From Lachnospiraceae bacterium (GTDB lineage: Bacteria; Bacillota; Clostridia; Lachnospirales; Lachnospiraceae), in contig CAJTCE010000020.1 in assembly GCA_910574745.1 (NCBI GenBank), positions 1-64,000 of the forward strand: DNA of 64,000 nt, in the 5' to 3' direction. Below are positions 8,421 to 17,327 of this stretch, piece by piece. Position 1 is the stretch's first letter. Each line of letters starts with the position of its first letter. The notes beneath the pieces are model-generated. The model did not search any database and was not told where the DNA came from. It saw only the letters and a list, made by a program, of their open reading frames with translations. The position numbers and the translations under genes are program-made.

Positions 8421-8431
8421 GAGATAGGTCC

Positions 8432-8626
8432 ATGAGCATTGGGATACTTTTTAAAATTGCAGCGGTAGGAATATTAGTAACTTTATTAAATCAGGTGCTT
8501 AAGCACAGTGGAAAGGAAGAGCATGCTTATCTTGTCAGTCTTTGCGGATTTATCATAGTGCTCACATGGGTTCTCCCCTTTATTGTGGAACTGTTTGAGA
8601 ACATGGAAAGTCTCTTTTCCATGTAA
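8432..8626 (+). CDS. spoIIIAC: Stage III sporulation protein AC
   Basis: A 64-residue protein made of two membrane helices (GILFKIAAVGILVTLLNQVL, then VSLCGFIIVLTWVLPFIV). The start is ATG 8432, which has GGAGATAGG just upstream. A longer reading from 8357 would overlap spoIIIAB without a binding site. The length agrees with the family (about 65). Confidence 0.92.
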   Translation: MSIGILFKIAAVGILVTLLNQVLKHSGKEEHAYLVSLCGFIIVLTWVLPFIVELFENMESLFSM

Positions 8627-8649
8627 AAAAGCAAGTGGAGGAATGGCCT

Positions 8650-9033
8650 ATGGATATTGTGAAGATCGGACTGTTAGGGCTGGTTTCAGTAGGGATCGCA
8701 CTATTTATAAAACAACTGCGGCCGGAACTGGCATATCTTTTTATTTTGTGCGCCGGATTGTTTTTGTTTTATCTGTGCTTTGATACCTTTATGGCAGTGG
8801 CGGATATGACAAAGCAAATCGGGGAAAGCATCGGGAGTTATGATAAATATGTGCAATTGCTGCTAAAAATCGTGGGCATATCTTACATCAGTGAATTTAG
8901 CAGCGGAATGTGTCAGGATGCAGGTTACCAGACCTTGGGAAAACAGGTGGAAATCGCCGGTAAATTCTGCGTGCTCTTAACCGGGCTTCCCGTCTTTCTG
9001 ATGCTGATAGACACCATCAGGGAGTACTTTTAG
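8650..9033 (+). CDS. spoIIIAD: Stage III sporulation protein AD
   Basis: A 127-residue, multi-helix membrane protein of the SpoIIIA channel complex (IVKIGLLGLVSVGIALFIKQ at the N-terminus). ATG 8650 is preferred over the upstream GTG 8635, because GGAGG ends about 9 bases before it and the resulting length matches known homologues. Confidence 0.92.
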   Translation: MDIVKIGLLGLVSVGIALFIKQLRPELAYLFILCAGLFLFYLCFDTFMAVADMTKQIGESIGSYDKYVQLLLKIVGISYISEFSSGMCQDAGYQTLGKQVEIAGKFCVLLTGLPVFLMLIDTIREYF

Positions 9034-9035
9034 TT

Positions 9036-10088
9036 ATGGAAGAAAAACTTTTGGCGTTTTTTAATTTTGATGAACTGAACAGTTTTTTAAACGGGATTTT
9101 AAACAGAGAGCATATCGGCATTGAGGATTTATTGCAGGAGCTTATTACAGGAGACTTTTCTTCTTTTACTGACTTGCTGGGAAAATATGTACATGAAGTC
9201 TTTTTCGGCAACTTAGAGCAGTGCAGGGAATTGTTTTTGGGAATTATGCTGTTAGGGATTTTTGCCATTGTTTTGGGCAGCATGTCGGATTTGTTTAAAA
9301 GCAGCCAGATAGCTATGTTTTCCAGATATTTTGTTTTTATGTTTGTTTCCCTTCTGCTGTTAAAATGCTTTGTGAATTCTTATGAATCCGCAAAGCTGCT
9401 TTTGGGGGAGATGGAGGATTTTATCGGAGTGCTGATGCCGGTTTTCTGTATTGCATTAGGGATGGCTAACGGCACCATAACAGCGGCGGCTCACTATGAA
9501 TTGCAGTTTTTATTGTTATTTCTGGTGGAAAAAGTGTTGATTACCATTTTACTCCCTCTTGTACAGGTTTACTGCATTCTTCATGTTATGAATCAGTTAC
9601 CCGAGGGTAACCGGTTTGGAGGAATTTTATCTCTAATAAGAAAAATGATTATGTACGTAACAAAGGGAAGCCTGTTTGTATCTATCGGAGGCAGTCTGTT
9701 TCAGGCGGCTCTTATGCCTGCTATTGACAGTTTGAGAAACAAGGTGTTTTTAAAAACCGTTTCGCTTTTTCCGGGACTGGGGGATTATGCCGATGCAATC
9801 GGGGAAATGGTGCTGCAGGGAGCGGCGCTGATAAAAAACAGCGTGGGCATTATAGGTATTTTTGTTTTACTTCTTATGTGCATACGGCCTGTATTGATTA
9901 CCCTTATGTACGGCTGCATGATACGACTGGCTTCAGCGCTCTTACAAATATCGGGGGAAAAGAAATTTACCGGCCATATCTGGAAAATGGCAGATAGCTT
10001 TTTTCTGCTTGCCAGAATACAATTTTTTGGCGGGGGCATTTTTTTTGTATCCATTGCGGTGGCGGTGGTGGCGTTTGCCCGAAAATAG
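9036..10088 (+). CDS. spoIIIAE: Stage III sporulation protein AE
   Basis: A 350-residue polytopic membrane protein of the SpoIIIA complex, with recognisable segments such as LPEGNRFGGILSLIRKM and NSVGIIGIFVLLLMCIRPVL. Bacillus SpoIIIAE is near 400 residues with a cleaved signal sequence. This one begins directly with the DELNSFLNGIL region and has no visible signal peptide. The gene starts two bases after spoIIIAD, so no room exists for a longer in-frame start. Confidence 0.92.
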   Translation: MEEKLLAFFNFDELNSFLNGILNREHIGIEDLLQELITGDFSSFTDLLGKYVHEVFFGNLEQCRELFLGIMLLGIFAIVLGSMSDLFKSSQIAMFSRYFVFMFVSLLLLKCFVNSYESAKLLLGEMEDFIGVLMPVFCIALGMANGTITAAAHYELQFLLLFLVEKVLITILLPLVQVYCILHVMNQLPEGNRFGGILSLIRKMIMYVTKGSLFVSIGGSLFQAALMPAIDSLRNKVFLKTVSLFPGLGDYADAIGEMVLQGAALIKNSVGIIGIFVLLLMCIRPVLITLMYGCMIRLASALLQISGEKKFTGHIWKMADSFFLLARIQFFGGGIFFVSIAVAVVAFARK

Positions 10089-10209
10089 TATTTGCGGCGT
10101 ATAGGCAGAGACGACCATGAGGATTTTTTATGAGGAATAGCGGCGCGCAGACGGAAATGAATACTATATCATGGAAGCGGCAGCTATACACTGTATGGGA
10201 GGTGGATTT

Positions 10210-10599
10210 GTGGGAACTTATTTAGAGAGGTTATGTATTTTTATCTGTCTGGGGGATTTGCTGGCAAATTTTCTGCCTTCTCAAAAATTTGCAAAGCTGT
10301 ACCGTTATGTTGCGGGGGCATTGATTTTATTGCTGATCGTAAACCCTCTGGGCCAGGAAATGTCAGAGTTCATAAATATTGGGGAAGGGGGCGTCGGGGA
10401 GAGCTTCCGGGAAAGAATCCTGAAGCAAAATGAGCTTTGGTATACAGAAAATATGGATGAAGTCAGTAAAGAATCAGAGAAAGTATTGGATGCCTATATG
10501 GAAAGCTTTACAGATGAGGAGATGAAAGAAGAACTGGAACGGTACGGGTATGAAATGGAGGAAAGCGATGATGGAAAAGTGGAAACAGCTGTGCGGTAA
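10210..10599 (+). CDS. spoIIIAF: Stage III sporulation protein AF
   Basis: A 129-residue protein with two membrane helices (LCIFICLGDLLANFLP, then YVAGALILLLIVNPLG) and a soluble acidic C-terminal domain. GTG 10210 is chosen as start because GGGAGGTGG ends five bases before. Earlier ATGs (10171, 10195) lack a binding site. It is shorter than Bacillus SpoIIIAF (about 206). The 121-base gap after spoIIIAE holds no clear gene. Confidence 0.85.
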   Translation: MGTYLERLCIFICLGDLLANFLPSQKFAKLYRYVAGALILLLIVNPLGQEMSEFINIGEGGVGESFRERILKQNELWYTENMDEVSKESEKVLDAYMESFTDEEMKEELERYGYEMEESDDGKVETAVR

Positions 10600-11191
10600 A
10601 ATCGGAAAGGACCGGTTCCTCATACTGATTATCGGAGGTCTTTTAATTCTGGTTATTACCTATCCTCTTCCGTCCTCATCCAAGAAGGAAAGCGGCGGAG
10701 CCGGAAACGGCGGAAATACAGGAGTGACAAAGGCCGTGGATGCTTCATCGGGAACCGGCTCTTTAAAGACGGACACGAAAAATGACTATACGGAGAAAAT
10801 GGAAGCGCGCCTTGCGGGCATTTTGTCCAATATAAACGGGGCGGGGAAGGTACAGGTGTTTTTATCCTTTTCCGATTTCGGCATGAGCGTGGTGGAGAAG
10901 GATGTTTCTTATATAAGGAATAACGAGGAAAGAAGCGGAGACGATACCCAGAATACTTCCGTCCTGAATACGGAAAATTCCGAAGAAACCATTTATACCA
11001 CGGATGAATCAGGAAATGAAGTTCCTTTTGTGAACAAAATAACAGCGCCTAAGGTATCGGGAGTTTTAGTGGTGGCACAGGGAGGAGGAAATGAGACTAT
11101 ACAGCAGGAAATGAAAGAAGCAATTATGGCATTATTCGGAATTGAGGAACATAAAATAAAAGTAGTAAAGATGAAAGGTGAAGAAAGATGA
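10568..11191 (+). CDS. spoIIIAG: Stage III sporulation protein AG
   Basis: A 207-residue ring-forming protein of the forespore channel, with one N-terminal membrane helix (FLILIIGGLLILVITYPL), a Gly/Ser-rich linker, and a C-terminal YscJ/FliF-like ring-building domain (MEARLAGILSNINGAGKVQV, then GVLVVAQGG). ATG 10568 follows GGAGG by 7 bases. The gene overlaps spoIIIAF by 32 bases, suggesting coupled translation. Confidence 0.92.
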   Translation: MMEKWKQLCGKIGKDRFLILIIGGLLILVITYPLPSSSKKESGGAGNGGNTGVTKAVDASSGTGSLKTDTKNDYTEKMEARLAGILSNINGAGKVQVFLSFSDFGMSVVEKDVSYIRNNEERSGDDTQNTSVLNTENSEETIYTTDESGNEVPFVNKITAPKVSGVLVVAQGGGNETIQQEMKEAIMALFGIEEHKIKVVKMKGEER

Positions 11192-12015
11192 AAGGAAAAT
11201 TTGATGTAAAAAAGCTGTGGAAGCGGAATCAGATCATGATTACCGCACTGGCACTGATGATTGCCATTGCAGGCTATTTGAACTTTACGGGAAAACAGAT
11301 TGACGATGAAATTCTCTTTACCACCTCGGCGCAGTTTGAAGAGGCGGATGCCAGCGTAGTGGAGGATACTCTGCCCGACGTTCAGTCTGTATATGATGAA
11401 AATGCGGCATTTGATATTTCGGATGGAGATACGGAATACTATACGGAGATAGAAAGTCTGGATGAAGATATCAGTCTTTCGGATGCGGCAGGTACGGATG
11501 AAGCGGCGGAAAACCTTGCGCTTGTGGATGAAATGGTAACAGATCCTGCTATGGATGAAATGGCGGCGGCGCCCGTTATGGAAGAGGCGGCTCTGGAAAC
11601 GTCTGTACAGCCGGAAGGAGAAGACATTCCGGGAGAGGCGGTATTTACAAACAATGTATCGGTTACTTCATTAGCAGAGGCTAATTTGCTGAAGGAGCAG
11701 ACCAGGGCACAGAACAAAGCGGCATTGATGGACATTATCAATAACGAAAATATTTCCGATGCGGCAAAACAGGAAGCCATAAGCAGTATGATCGCTCTCA
11801 CGGATATTGCCCAGAAGGAATGCGAGACTTTGGTAATGTTAGAGGCAAAAGGATTTCCTGAAGCGGTTGTCAGCATAAACGGGGATTGTGTGGATGTCTG
11901 TATCGGGATGGATCAGTTAACCCAGGCGCAGATTGCCCAGATAGAAGATATTGTAAAAAGAAAAACAGGAATTCCCGCGGAAAACATCATCATTTCCCCT
12001 GTGGGAGAAAAATAG
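11188..12015 (+). CDS. spoIIIAH: Stage III sporulation protein AH
   Basis: A 275-residue mother-cell partner of forespore SpoIIQ. After one N-terminal membrane helix comes an unusually long acidic, Ala/Glu/Asp-rich linker (about residues 45-145). The ring-building domain follows (AQNKAALMDIINNENISD to the C-terminal VKRKTGIPAENIIISPVG). Bacillus SpoIIIAH is about 218 residues, so the linker accounts for the excess. It overlaps spoIIIAG by four bases and ends the operon. Confidence 0.92.
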   Translation: MKGKFDVKKLWKRNQIMITALALMIAIAGYLNFTGKQIDDEILFTTSAQFEEADASVVEDTLPDVQSVYDENAAFDISDGDTEYYTEIESLDEDISLSDAAGTDEAAENLALVDEMVTDPAMDEMAAAPVMEEAALETSVQPEGEDIPGEAVFTNNVSVTSLAEANLLKEQTRAQNKAALMDIINNENISDAAKQEAISSMIALTDIAQKECETLVMLEAKGFPEAVVSINGDCVDVCIGMDQLTQAQIAQIEDIVKRKTGIPAENIIISPVGEK

Positions 12016-12043
12016 TGAAATACCAATGAATTCATGTTATACT
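12015..12043 (+). promoter_or_regulatory. Extended -10 promoter of prfC
   Basis: TGTTATACT (12035-12043) forms an extended -10, with gtgaaa 17 bases upstream as a weak -35. It overlaps the end of spoIIIAH and would allow prfC expression during growth. Confidence 0.5.
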
Positions 12044-12078
12044 CTATGGGAAAGACATGAAATTTTGGAGGAACTACA

Positions 12079-13674
12079 GTGAACTACATTAAGACAGAGA
12101 TTAACAGAAGAAGAACCTTTGCGATTATTTCCCATCCCGATGCAGGAAAAACCACCCTGACGGAAAAGTTTCTGCTTTACGGAGGGGCGATCAATCTGGC
12201 GGGAAGCGTAAAGGGGAAGGCGACGGCAAGACATGCGGTTTCCGACTGGATGGAAATAGAAAAAGAGAGGGGGATTTCTGTTACGTCCTCTGTTTTGCAG
12301 TTTGAATATGACAATTATTGCATTAATATTCTGGATACGCCCGGACATCAGGACTTTTCCGAGGATACCTATCGTACCTTAATGGCAGCGGATTCCGCGG
12401 TTATGGTAATCGACGGGTCAAAGGGCGTAGAGGCGCAGACAAGGAAGCTTTTTAAGGTATGCGTTATGCGCCATATTCCGATTTTTACTTTTATCAATAA
12501 GATGGACAGAGATGCCAATGATACCTTTGATTTGCTGGATGAAATAGAAAAGGAGCTGGGAATCGCTACCTGTCCCGTAAACTGGCCCATTGGTTCGGGA
12601 AAGGAATTTAAAGGCGTCTATGACAGAAAGAGCAAAAGCGTCATTACCTATTCCGATACCCAGAAAGGTACAAAAGAAGGGGAAACCCGGATCATTCCCG
12701 CATCGGACAGAGATGTCTTGCTTTCCCATATCGGGCAAGAGGCAGAGGACAAGCTGCTTGAGGAAATAGAGCTTTTGGACGGCGCCAGTGCGGAATTTGA
12801 TCTGGAATTGGTTCAAAGCGGGGATTTGACCCCGGTATTTTTCGGTTCCGCCCTGACCAATTTCGGCGTGGAGATTTTCTTAAAGCACTTTCTGGAAATG
12901 ACCCGGGCGCCTCTTCCGAGAAAGTCGGATATGGGTCTGATTGAGCCTGCGGAGCATGAATTTTCAGCGTTTGTTTTCAAAATTCAGGCCAATATGAACA
13001 AGGCTCATCGGGACAGAATTGCTTTTATGAGGATCTGTTCTGGAAGATTTGACGCATCAAAAGAGGTCAAGCATGTACAGGGGAATAAGGTCATGAGATT
13101 ATCCCAGCCCCAGCAGCTTATGGCAAATGACAGGAAAATTCTGGAGGAGGCATACGGCGGGGACATTATCGGCGTATTTGACCCGGGCATATTTTCCATT
13201 GGCGATACTATCTGTATGCCCAAGGATAATTTCCGCTATGAGGGCATTCCTACCTTTGCACCGGAGCATTTTGCAAGGGTAAAACAGCTCGATACCATGA
13301 AGAGAAAACAGTTTGTCAAGGGCATTACCCAGATTGCCCAGGAGGGCGCTATCCAGATTTTCCAGGAATTTAATACGGGAATGGAAGAAATTATTGTAGG
13401 GGTAGTAGGCGTTTTGCAGTTTGACGTATTAAAATACCGTCTGGAAAATGAATACAATGTGGAAATCAGGCTGGAAAATCTGCCGTATGAATATATCAGG
13501 TGGATTACCAACAAGGATATTGATCTAAACACGATTTCCGGTACGTCGGATATGAAAAAGATAAAGGATTTAAAGGGCAATCCGCTGCTTTTATTCGCCC
13601 ATGAATGGAGCATCGGTATGACTCTGGACAGGAACAAAGGATTAGAATTGGCCGAATTTGGTACGAACGAATAA
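12079..13674 (+). CDS. prfC: Peptide chain release factor 3
   Basis: A 531-residue translational GTPase that removes class-I release factors from terminated ribosomes. G1 is SHPDAGKTTLTEKFL, switch/G2 ERGISVTSSV, G3 DTPGHQDF and G4 NKMDR. C-terminal domains run through GVLQFDVLKYRL, typical of RF3 rather than EF-G. The start is GTG 12079 with TTTGGAGGA upstream. It stands between the spoIIIA operon and the nusB run, where Bacillus has accBC. Confidence 0.96.
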   Translation: MNYIKTEINRRRTFAIISHPDAGKTTLTEKFLLYGGAINLAGSVKGKATARHAVSDWMEIEKERGISVTSSVLQFEYDNYCINILDTPGHQDFSEDTYRTLMAADSAVMVIDGSKGVEAQTRKLFKVCVMRHIPIFTFINKMDRDANDTFDLLDEIEKELGIATCPVNWPIGSGKEFKGVYDRKSKSVITYSDTQKGTKEGETRIIPASDRDVLLSHIGQEAEDKLLEEIELLDGASAEFDLELVQSGDLTPVFFGSALTNFGVEIFLKHFLEMTRAPLPRKSDMGLIEPAEHEFSAFVFKIQANMNKAHRDRIAFMRICSGRFDASKEVKHVQGNKVMRLSQPQQLMANDRKILEEAYGGDIIGVFDPGIFSIGDTICMPKDNFRYEGIPTFAPEHFARVKQLDTMKRKQFVKGITQIAQEGAIQIFQEFNTGMEEIIVGVVGVLQFDVLKYRLENEYNVEIRLENLPYEYIRWITNKDIDLNTISGTSDMKKIKDLKGNPLLLFAHEWSIGMTLDRNKGLELAEFGTNE

Positions 13675-13692
13675 TTCGAGAGGTTTTCGTGA

Positions 13693-14910
13693 ATGAGGAA
13701 AAACGTAAATATTTTGAGCTTCCTTATGTGCTTTCTATTATTGTTCCTTCAGGGGTGCGCTTTCGGGGACATAGACGGCCTTTACCGTGAAGAGGCAAAA
13801 ACGGAAATTACCGACAGCGAGGAAACAAGGGCGCCGGAGGCAAAGGTTGAAAACATCGTTTCAGCCAATGAAATGATGACAGTGGAGCAGGAACCGGAAG
13901 ACGAAAGGGCGATGTTTGAGAACTGTTATTATTATGAACAGCTGTCGGAAAGCCAGAAGGAGATTTATCAACAGGTCTATCGTTCCCTGTTAGAGCGAAA
14001 CGAAGTATCCGTAGGAACGCTTTTGCCGGAAGAACTGGACAAGATTTATACCTGCGTTTTAAATGACCATCCGGAAATTTTTTATACGGACAGCTATATC
14101 TGCACGACTCACAGCAGAAACGGCACTACGGTAAAACTGTCATTTTTGGGGCAGTATATTTATGACGAAGAGGAATGCGAAAGCAGGATTTCCCGGATAG
14201 AAGAAGAGGCAAAGCGGATTTTAGAGGGAATTCCTGCTGGAGCAGGAGACTTTGAAAAAATAAAGTACATTTTTGATGTGCTGGTAAATGAGACGGAATA
14301 CAATATGGATGCCGAGGACAACCAAAATATCTGTTCCGTATTTTTGGGACATGAGTCTACCTGCCAGGGCTATGCAAAGGCTACCCAGTATCTTTTAAAT
14401 AAGGCGGGGATTTATACCACTTTGGTAAGCGGCAGCGTTTCGGGAGGCTCTCATGCATGGAACCTTGTAATGTCAGACGGCGCATGGTATTATCTGGACA
14501 CGACCTGGGGGGATGTGGATTACCAGTCCCAGCAGGAAGACGCTGTGGAAAAGACGGTCATGCCCATTAATTACGACTATTTTCTGATCAACTCGGACAG
14601 ATTGTATGAAACCCATACGCCGGGGAAATTAGTGCCGCTTCCCGATTGCGTTGCCACGGCGGATAATTATTATATCCATGAAGGACTTTATCTGACAGGA
14701 CTGGATACGGCCGTTCTCCACGATATTTTTACAAGGGCATATGAACGGGGAGATACGGTAGTACAGTTTCAATGCGCCAATGAGGCGGTATTTGAGCAGG
14801 TGGCGGGTTATTTATTGGAGGAACAGCATATTTTCGACTTTGTAAATACTTTGGACGCCGTTCCTTATTATGACAATCCCGAGACGGATACTTTTTGTTT
14901 CTGGCTGTAG
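13693..14910 (+). CDS. Transglutaminase-like domain lipoprotein
   Basis: A 405-residue predicted lipoprotein with signal peptide and lipobox LQGC. A Glu-rich linker precedes a transglutaminase-core domain at about residues 195-300. The likely catalytic triad is Cys in STCQGYAKA, His in GSHAWN and Asp in YLDTTWGD. Such domains act as cysteine peptidases or amidases, and in anaerobes they are often surface-anchored. The substrate is unknown. ATG 13693 is in frame with the signal peptide; GTG 13690 is out of frame. Confidence 0.8.
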   Translation: MRKNVNILSFLMCFLLLFLQGCAFGDIDGLYREEAKTEITDSEETRAPEAKVENIVSANEMMTVEQEPEDERAMFENCYYYEQLSESQKEIYQQVYRSLLERNEVSVGTLLPEELDKIYTCVLNDHPEIFYTDSYICTTHSRNGTTVKLSFLGQYIYDEEECESRISRIEEEAKRILEGIPAGAGDFEKIKYIFDVLVNETEYNMDAEDNQNICSVFLGHESTCQGYAKATQYLLNKAGIYTTLVSGSVSGGSHAWNLVMSDGAWYYLDTTWGDVDYQSQQEDAVEKTVMPINYDYFLINSDRLYETHTPGKLVPLPDCVATADNYYIHEGLYLTGLDTAVLHDIFTRAYERGDTVVQFQCANEAVFEQVAGYLLEEQHIFDFVNTLDAVPYYDNPETDTFCFWL

Positions 14911-14919
14911 GTTTTGTTC

Positions 14920-14948
14920 TTTGCAAATTGACGGATATTTGCTATAAT
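14920..14948 (+). promoter_or_regulatory. Promoter of the asp23-nusB-xse run
   Basis: A perfect TATAAT (14943-14948) with TTTGCA 17 bases upstream (14920-14925). It precedes a long same-strand run of housekeeping genes with very short gaps. Confidence 0.55.
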
Positions 14949-14982
14949 AAAAAAAGTGTAGACCAAAGGAAGGAGCGTTTTT

Positions 14983-15363
14983 ATGGAAAAGGAAATGGAA
15001 CGTGACGCATATACGTTAAAGGGAGACGACAATTCCGGCGCAGTATCCATAGCGGATGACGTGGTTGCTATGATTGCATCTTTAGCGGCAACAGAGGTAG
15101 AGGGCGTGGGAGCCATGGTAGGAAATATTACCAATGAGCTTATGAGCCGGGTCGGCATGAAGAAGCTGACAAAGGGCGTGAAGGTTATGGTAGAGGACGG
15201 TAAGGTCAATGCGGATCTGGCAATTACCATTGACTATGGTCACAATATTCCCGAAACCTGCCAGAATGTCCAGAAGAAGGTTAAGAACGCCATTGAAAAC
15301 ATGACAGGACTGGAAGTGGAGATTGTAAATATCCGCATTGCAGGCATTAATATGAAAGATTAG
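14983..15363 (+). CDS. Asp23/Gls24 family envelope-associated protein
   Basis: A 126-residue small alpha/beta protein of the Asp23 family (VAMIASLAATEVEGVGAM, then VDLAI-type strands ending MTGLEVEIVNIRIAGI). Its position directly before nusB matches Bacillus YqhY, which is associated with the envelope and with acetyl-CoA carboxylase control. The acc genes are not found here. A strong AAGGAAGGAG precedes the ATG. Confidence 0.9.
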   Translation: MEKEMERDAYTLKGDDNSGAVSIADDVVAMIASLAATEVEGVGAMVGNITNELMSRVGMKKLTKGVKVMVEDGKVNADLAITIDYGHNIPETCQNVQKKVKNAIENMTGLEVEIVNIRIAGINMKD

Positions 15364-15380
15364 CCGACAGAGGACAGATA

Positions 15381-15782
15381 ATGAGCAGAAGAGAACTGAG
15401 GGAACAGATTTTTAAACTGTTGTTTCGTATAGAATTTAACGATAAAACGGAAATGCCGCAACAGGTAATAATGTTTTTTGATCAGGAAGAAAAGCCGGTA
15501 ACGGAATCGGAAAAAGAAGAGATTGAGGACAAATATGCCCGTATTCTTGAAAAAAGGGAAGAACTGGACGCTATGTTGGACGAAAAGGCTACGGGCTGGA
15601 ACGTATCCCGCATGGGAAAGGTGGATCTTACGATTTTGAGACTTGCTCTTTTTGAAATGCTGCACGATGACAAAATACCGGTTTCCGTTGCCATTAACGA
15701 GGCGGTGGAGCTGGCTAAAAAATTCGGGCAGACGGATTCGCCGGGATTTGTAAACGGCGTACTTGCAAAATTTGTAAAATAG
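15381..15782 (+). CDS. nusB: Transcription antitermination factor NusB
   Basis: A 133-residue all-helical protein that binds boxA RNA with NusE and supports rRNA antitermination. The N-terminal SRRELREQIFKLLFRIEF and the C-terminal KIPVSVAINEAVELAKKFG plus FVNGVLAKF are diagnostic. It follows the Asp23 gene by 17 bases and precedes xseA by 11, so it is probably cotranscribed. Confidence 0.96.
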   Translation: MSRRELREQIFKLLFRIEFNDKTEMPQQVIMFFDQEEKPVTESEKEEIEDKYARILEKREELDAMLDEKATGWNVSRMGKVDLTILRLALFEMLHDDKIPVSVAINEAVELAKKFGQTDSPGFVNGVLAKFVK

Positions 15783-15793
15783 GGGCTTTTAGG

Positions 15794-16999
15794 ATGCAGA
15801 ATGTTTATTCCGTATCATGGGTTAATGCATATGTGCGAAATATGATTTCCCAGGATTTCATGTTACAGTCCTTGTATGTAAAGGGTGAAGCGAGCAATGT
15901 GAAATACCATTCCTCGGGTCACCTTTATTTTACATTAAAGGACGGACAGGGGGCCATGGCATGCGTTATGTTTGCCGGCAACCGCAGCGGGCTTAAATTC
16001 CGTCTGGAGGAAGGCGACCGGATTGTGGTCTTCGGCAATGTGGACGTCTATGAAAGAGACGGAAGATACCAGCTTTACGCCAGGGAGATTACCCATGAGG
16101 GAACAGGATATTTGTATGAAAAATTTGAAAAGTTAAAACGGGAACTGGAAGAAATGGGGATGTTCGACCCTATTTACAAAAAGGAAATTCCACGTTTCAT
16201 TAAAAGGCTTGGCGTTGTTACCGCTCCTACGGGCGCGGCTGTCAGGGATATCATTTCCATAACAAAAAGGCGGAATCCGGCAGTGGAAATCATTCTCTAT
16301 CCGGCAATCGTTCAGGGAGATGAGGCCCCGGCAAGCATTATTAACGGAATCCGCGCTTTGGAAAGGCTGTCTGTGGATGTAATGATTGTAGGCAGAGGCG
16401 GCGGTTCCATTGAGGATTTATGGGCGTTTAATGAAGAAGTGGTGGCCAGGGCCGTTTTTGACTGTGAAGTGCCGGTTATTTCAGCAGTGGGTCATGAGAC
16501 GGATACCACCATTACGGATTTTGTGGCGGATTTGCGGGCGCCGACGCCTTCCGCGGCGGCAGAGCTGGCGGTCTATGAAGCGGACAGAGTGGAGGAACAG
16601 CTTCTTGGTTATAAAGAGAAACTGAATTCCCTGATTCGTATGCGTATAGAAAGGGAAAGAATGCTGCTTCACACCAGAGAGGCAAGATTAAAAGCGCTTT
16701 CTCCCGAAGCCAGATTAAAGGAACAGAGAATGCGGCTTTTACACATAGAAGAGCGGCTGGAGCGGGCGATAGAGAACAGAATAGAGAGAACGCGCCACAA
16801 GCTGGCGCTGTACGCCGGACGTATGGACGGCGCATCGCCCCTAAAAAAGCTGGGAGGAGGCTATGCCTTCGTTCAGGATGAAGAGAAGAAAAGCATAAAA
16901 AGCGTGGAATCCCTTCAATGCGGAATGGAGGTTTCCCTTCATTTCATAGACGGCAGGGCAAAGGCAAAAGTGGCGGAAGTCATAAAAAAGCCAAAATAG
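15794..16999 (+). CDS. xseA: Exodeoxyribonuclease VII large subunit
   Basis: A 401-residue catalytic subunit of exonuclease VII, which degrades single-stranded DNA into oligonucleotides. It has an N-terminal OB-fold (YSVSWVNAYVRNMI, then VKGEASNVKYHSSGHLYFTL), a catalytic domain (GVVTAPTGAAVRDII, GRGGGSIEDLWAFN, SAVGHETDTTITDF) and a C-terminal coiled-coil rich in Arg/Glu. The length is close to the family norm. Confidence 0.96.
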   Translation: MQNVYSVSWVNAYVRNMISQDFMLQSLYVKGEASNVKYHSSGHLYFTLKDGQGAMACVMFAGNRSGLKFRLEEGDRIVVFGNVDVYERDGRYQLYAREITHEGTGYLYEKFEKLKRELEEMGMFDPIYKKEIPRFIKRLGVVTAPTGAAVRDIISITKRRNPAVEIILYPAIVQGDEAPASIINGIRALERLSVDVMIVGRGGGSIEDLWAFNEEVVARAVFDCEVPVISAVGHETDTTITDFVADLRAPTPSAAAELAVYEADRVEEQLLGYKEKLNSLIRMRIERERMLLHTREARLKALSPEARLKEQRMRLLHIEERLERAIENRIERTRHKLALYAGRMDGASPLKKLGGGYAFVQDEEKKSIKSVESLQCGMEVSLHFIDGRAKAKVAEVIKKPK

Positions 17000-17066
17000 C
17001 AGGAAGTACAAAGCACTTTAAAGTGGCGGGAATTGTAGAAAGTCATAGAAAAGGAAATTGACAAAT

Positions 17067-17327
17067 ATGGCAAAAAAAGAAATAGCGGCAGAAAAAAAGG
17101 AAAATACTAAGAAGGAAAAAAAGCAACCTGACATTACCATAGAAGAAGCTTTTCTAAAGCTGGACGAAACCATTGCAAGGCTGGAATCGGAGGATATTTC
17201 CCTGGAGGATTCCTTAAAAGCCTATGAGGAAGGTATGAAGTATATTCATTCCTGCAATGAGGCCATTGACAGAGCGGAAAAAAAGGTTCTGGTAATCAGG
17301 GAGAATGGAGAACTGGATGAATTTTAA
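17067..17327 (+). CDS. xseB: Exodeoxyribonuclease VII small subunit
   Basis: An 86-residue partner of XseA: the LDETIARLESEDISLEDSLK helical hairpin and YEEGMKYIHSC are diagnostic. It carries a Lys/Glu-rich N-terminal extension of about 25 residues. ATG 17067 is preferred to TTG 17058, which is too near the AAGGAA site. Its 3' end overlaps ispA. Confidence 0.94.
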   Translation: MAKKEIAAEKKENTKKEKKQPDITIEEAFLKLDETIARLESEDISLEDSLKAYEEGMKYIHSCNEAIDRAEKKVLVIRENGELDEF

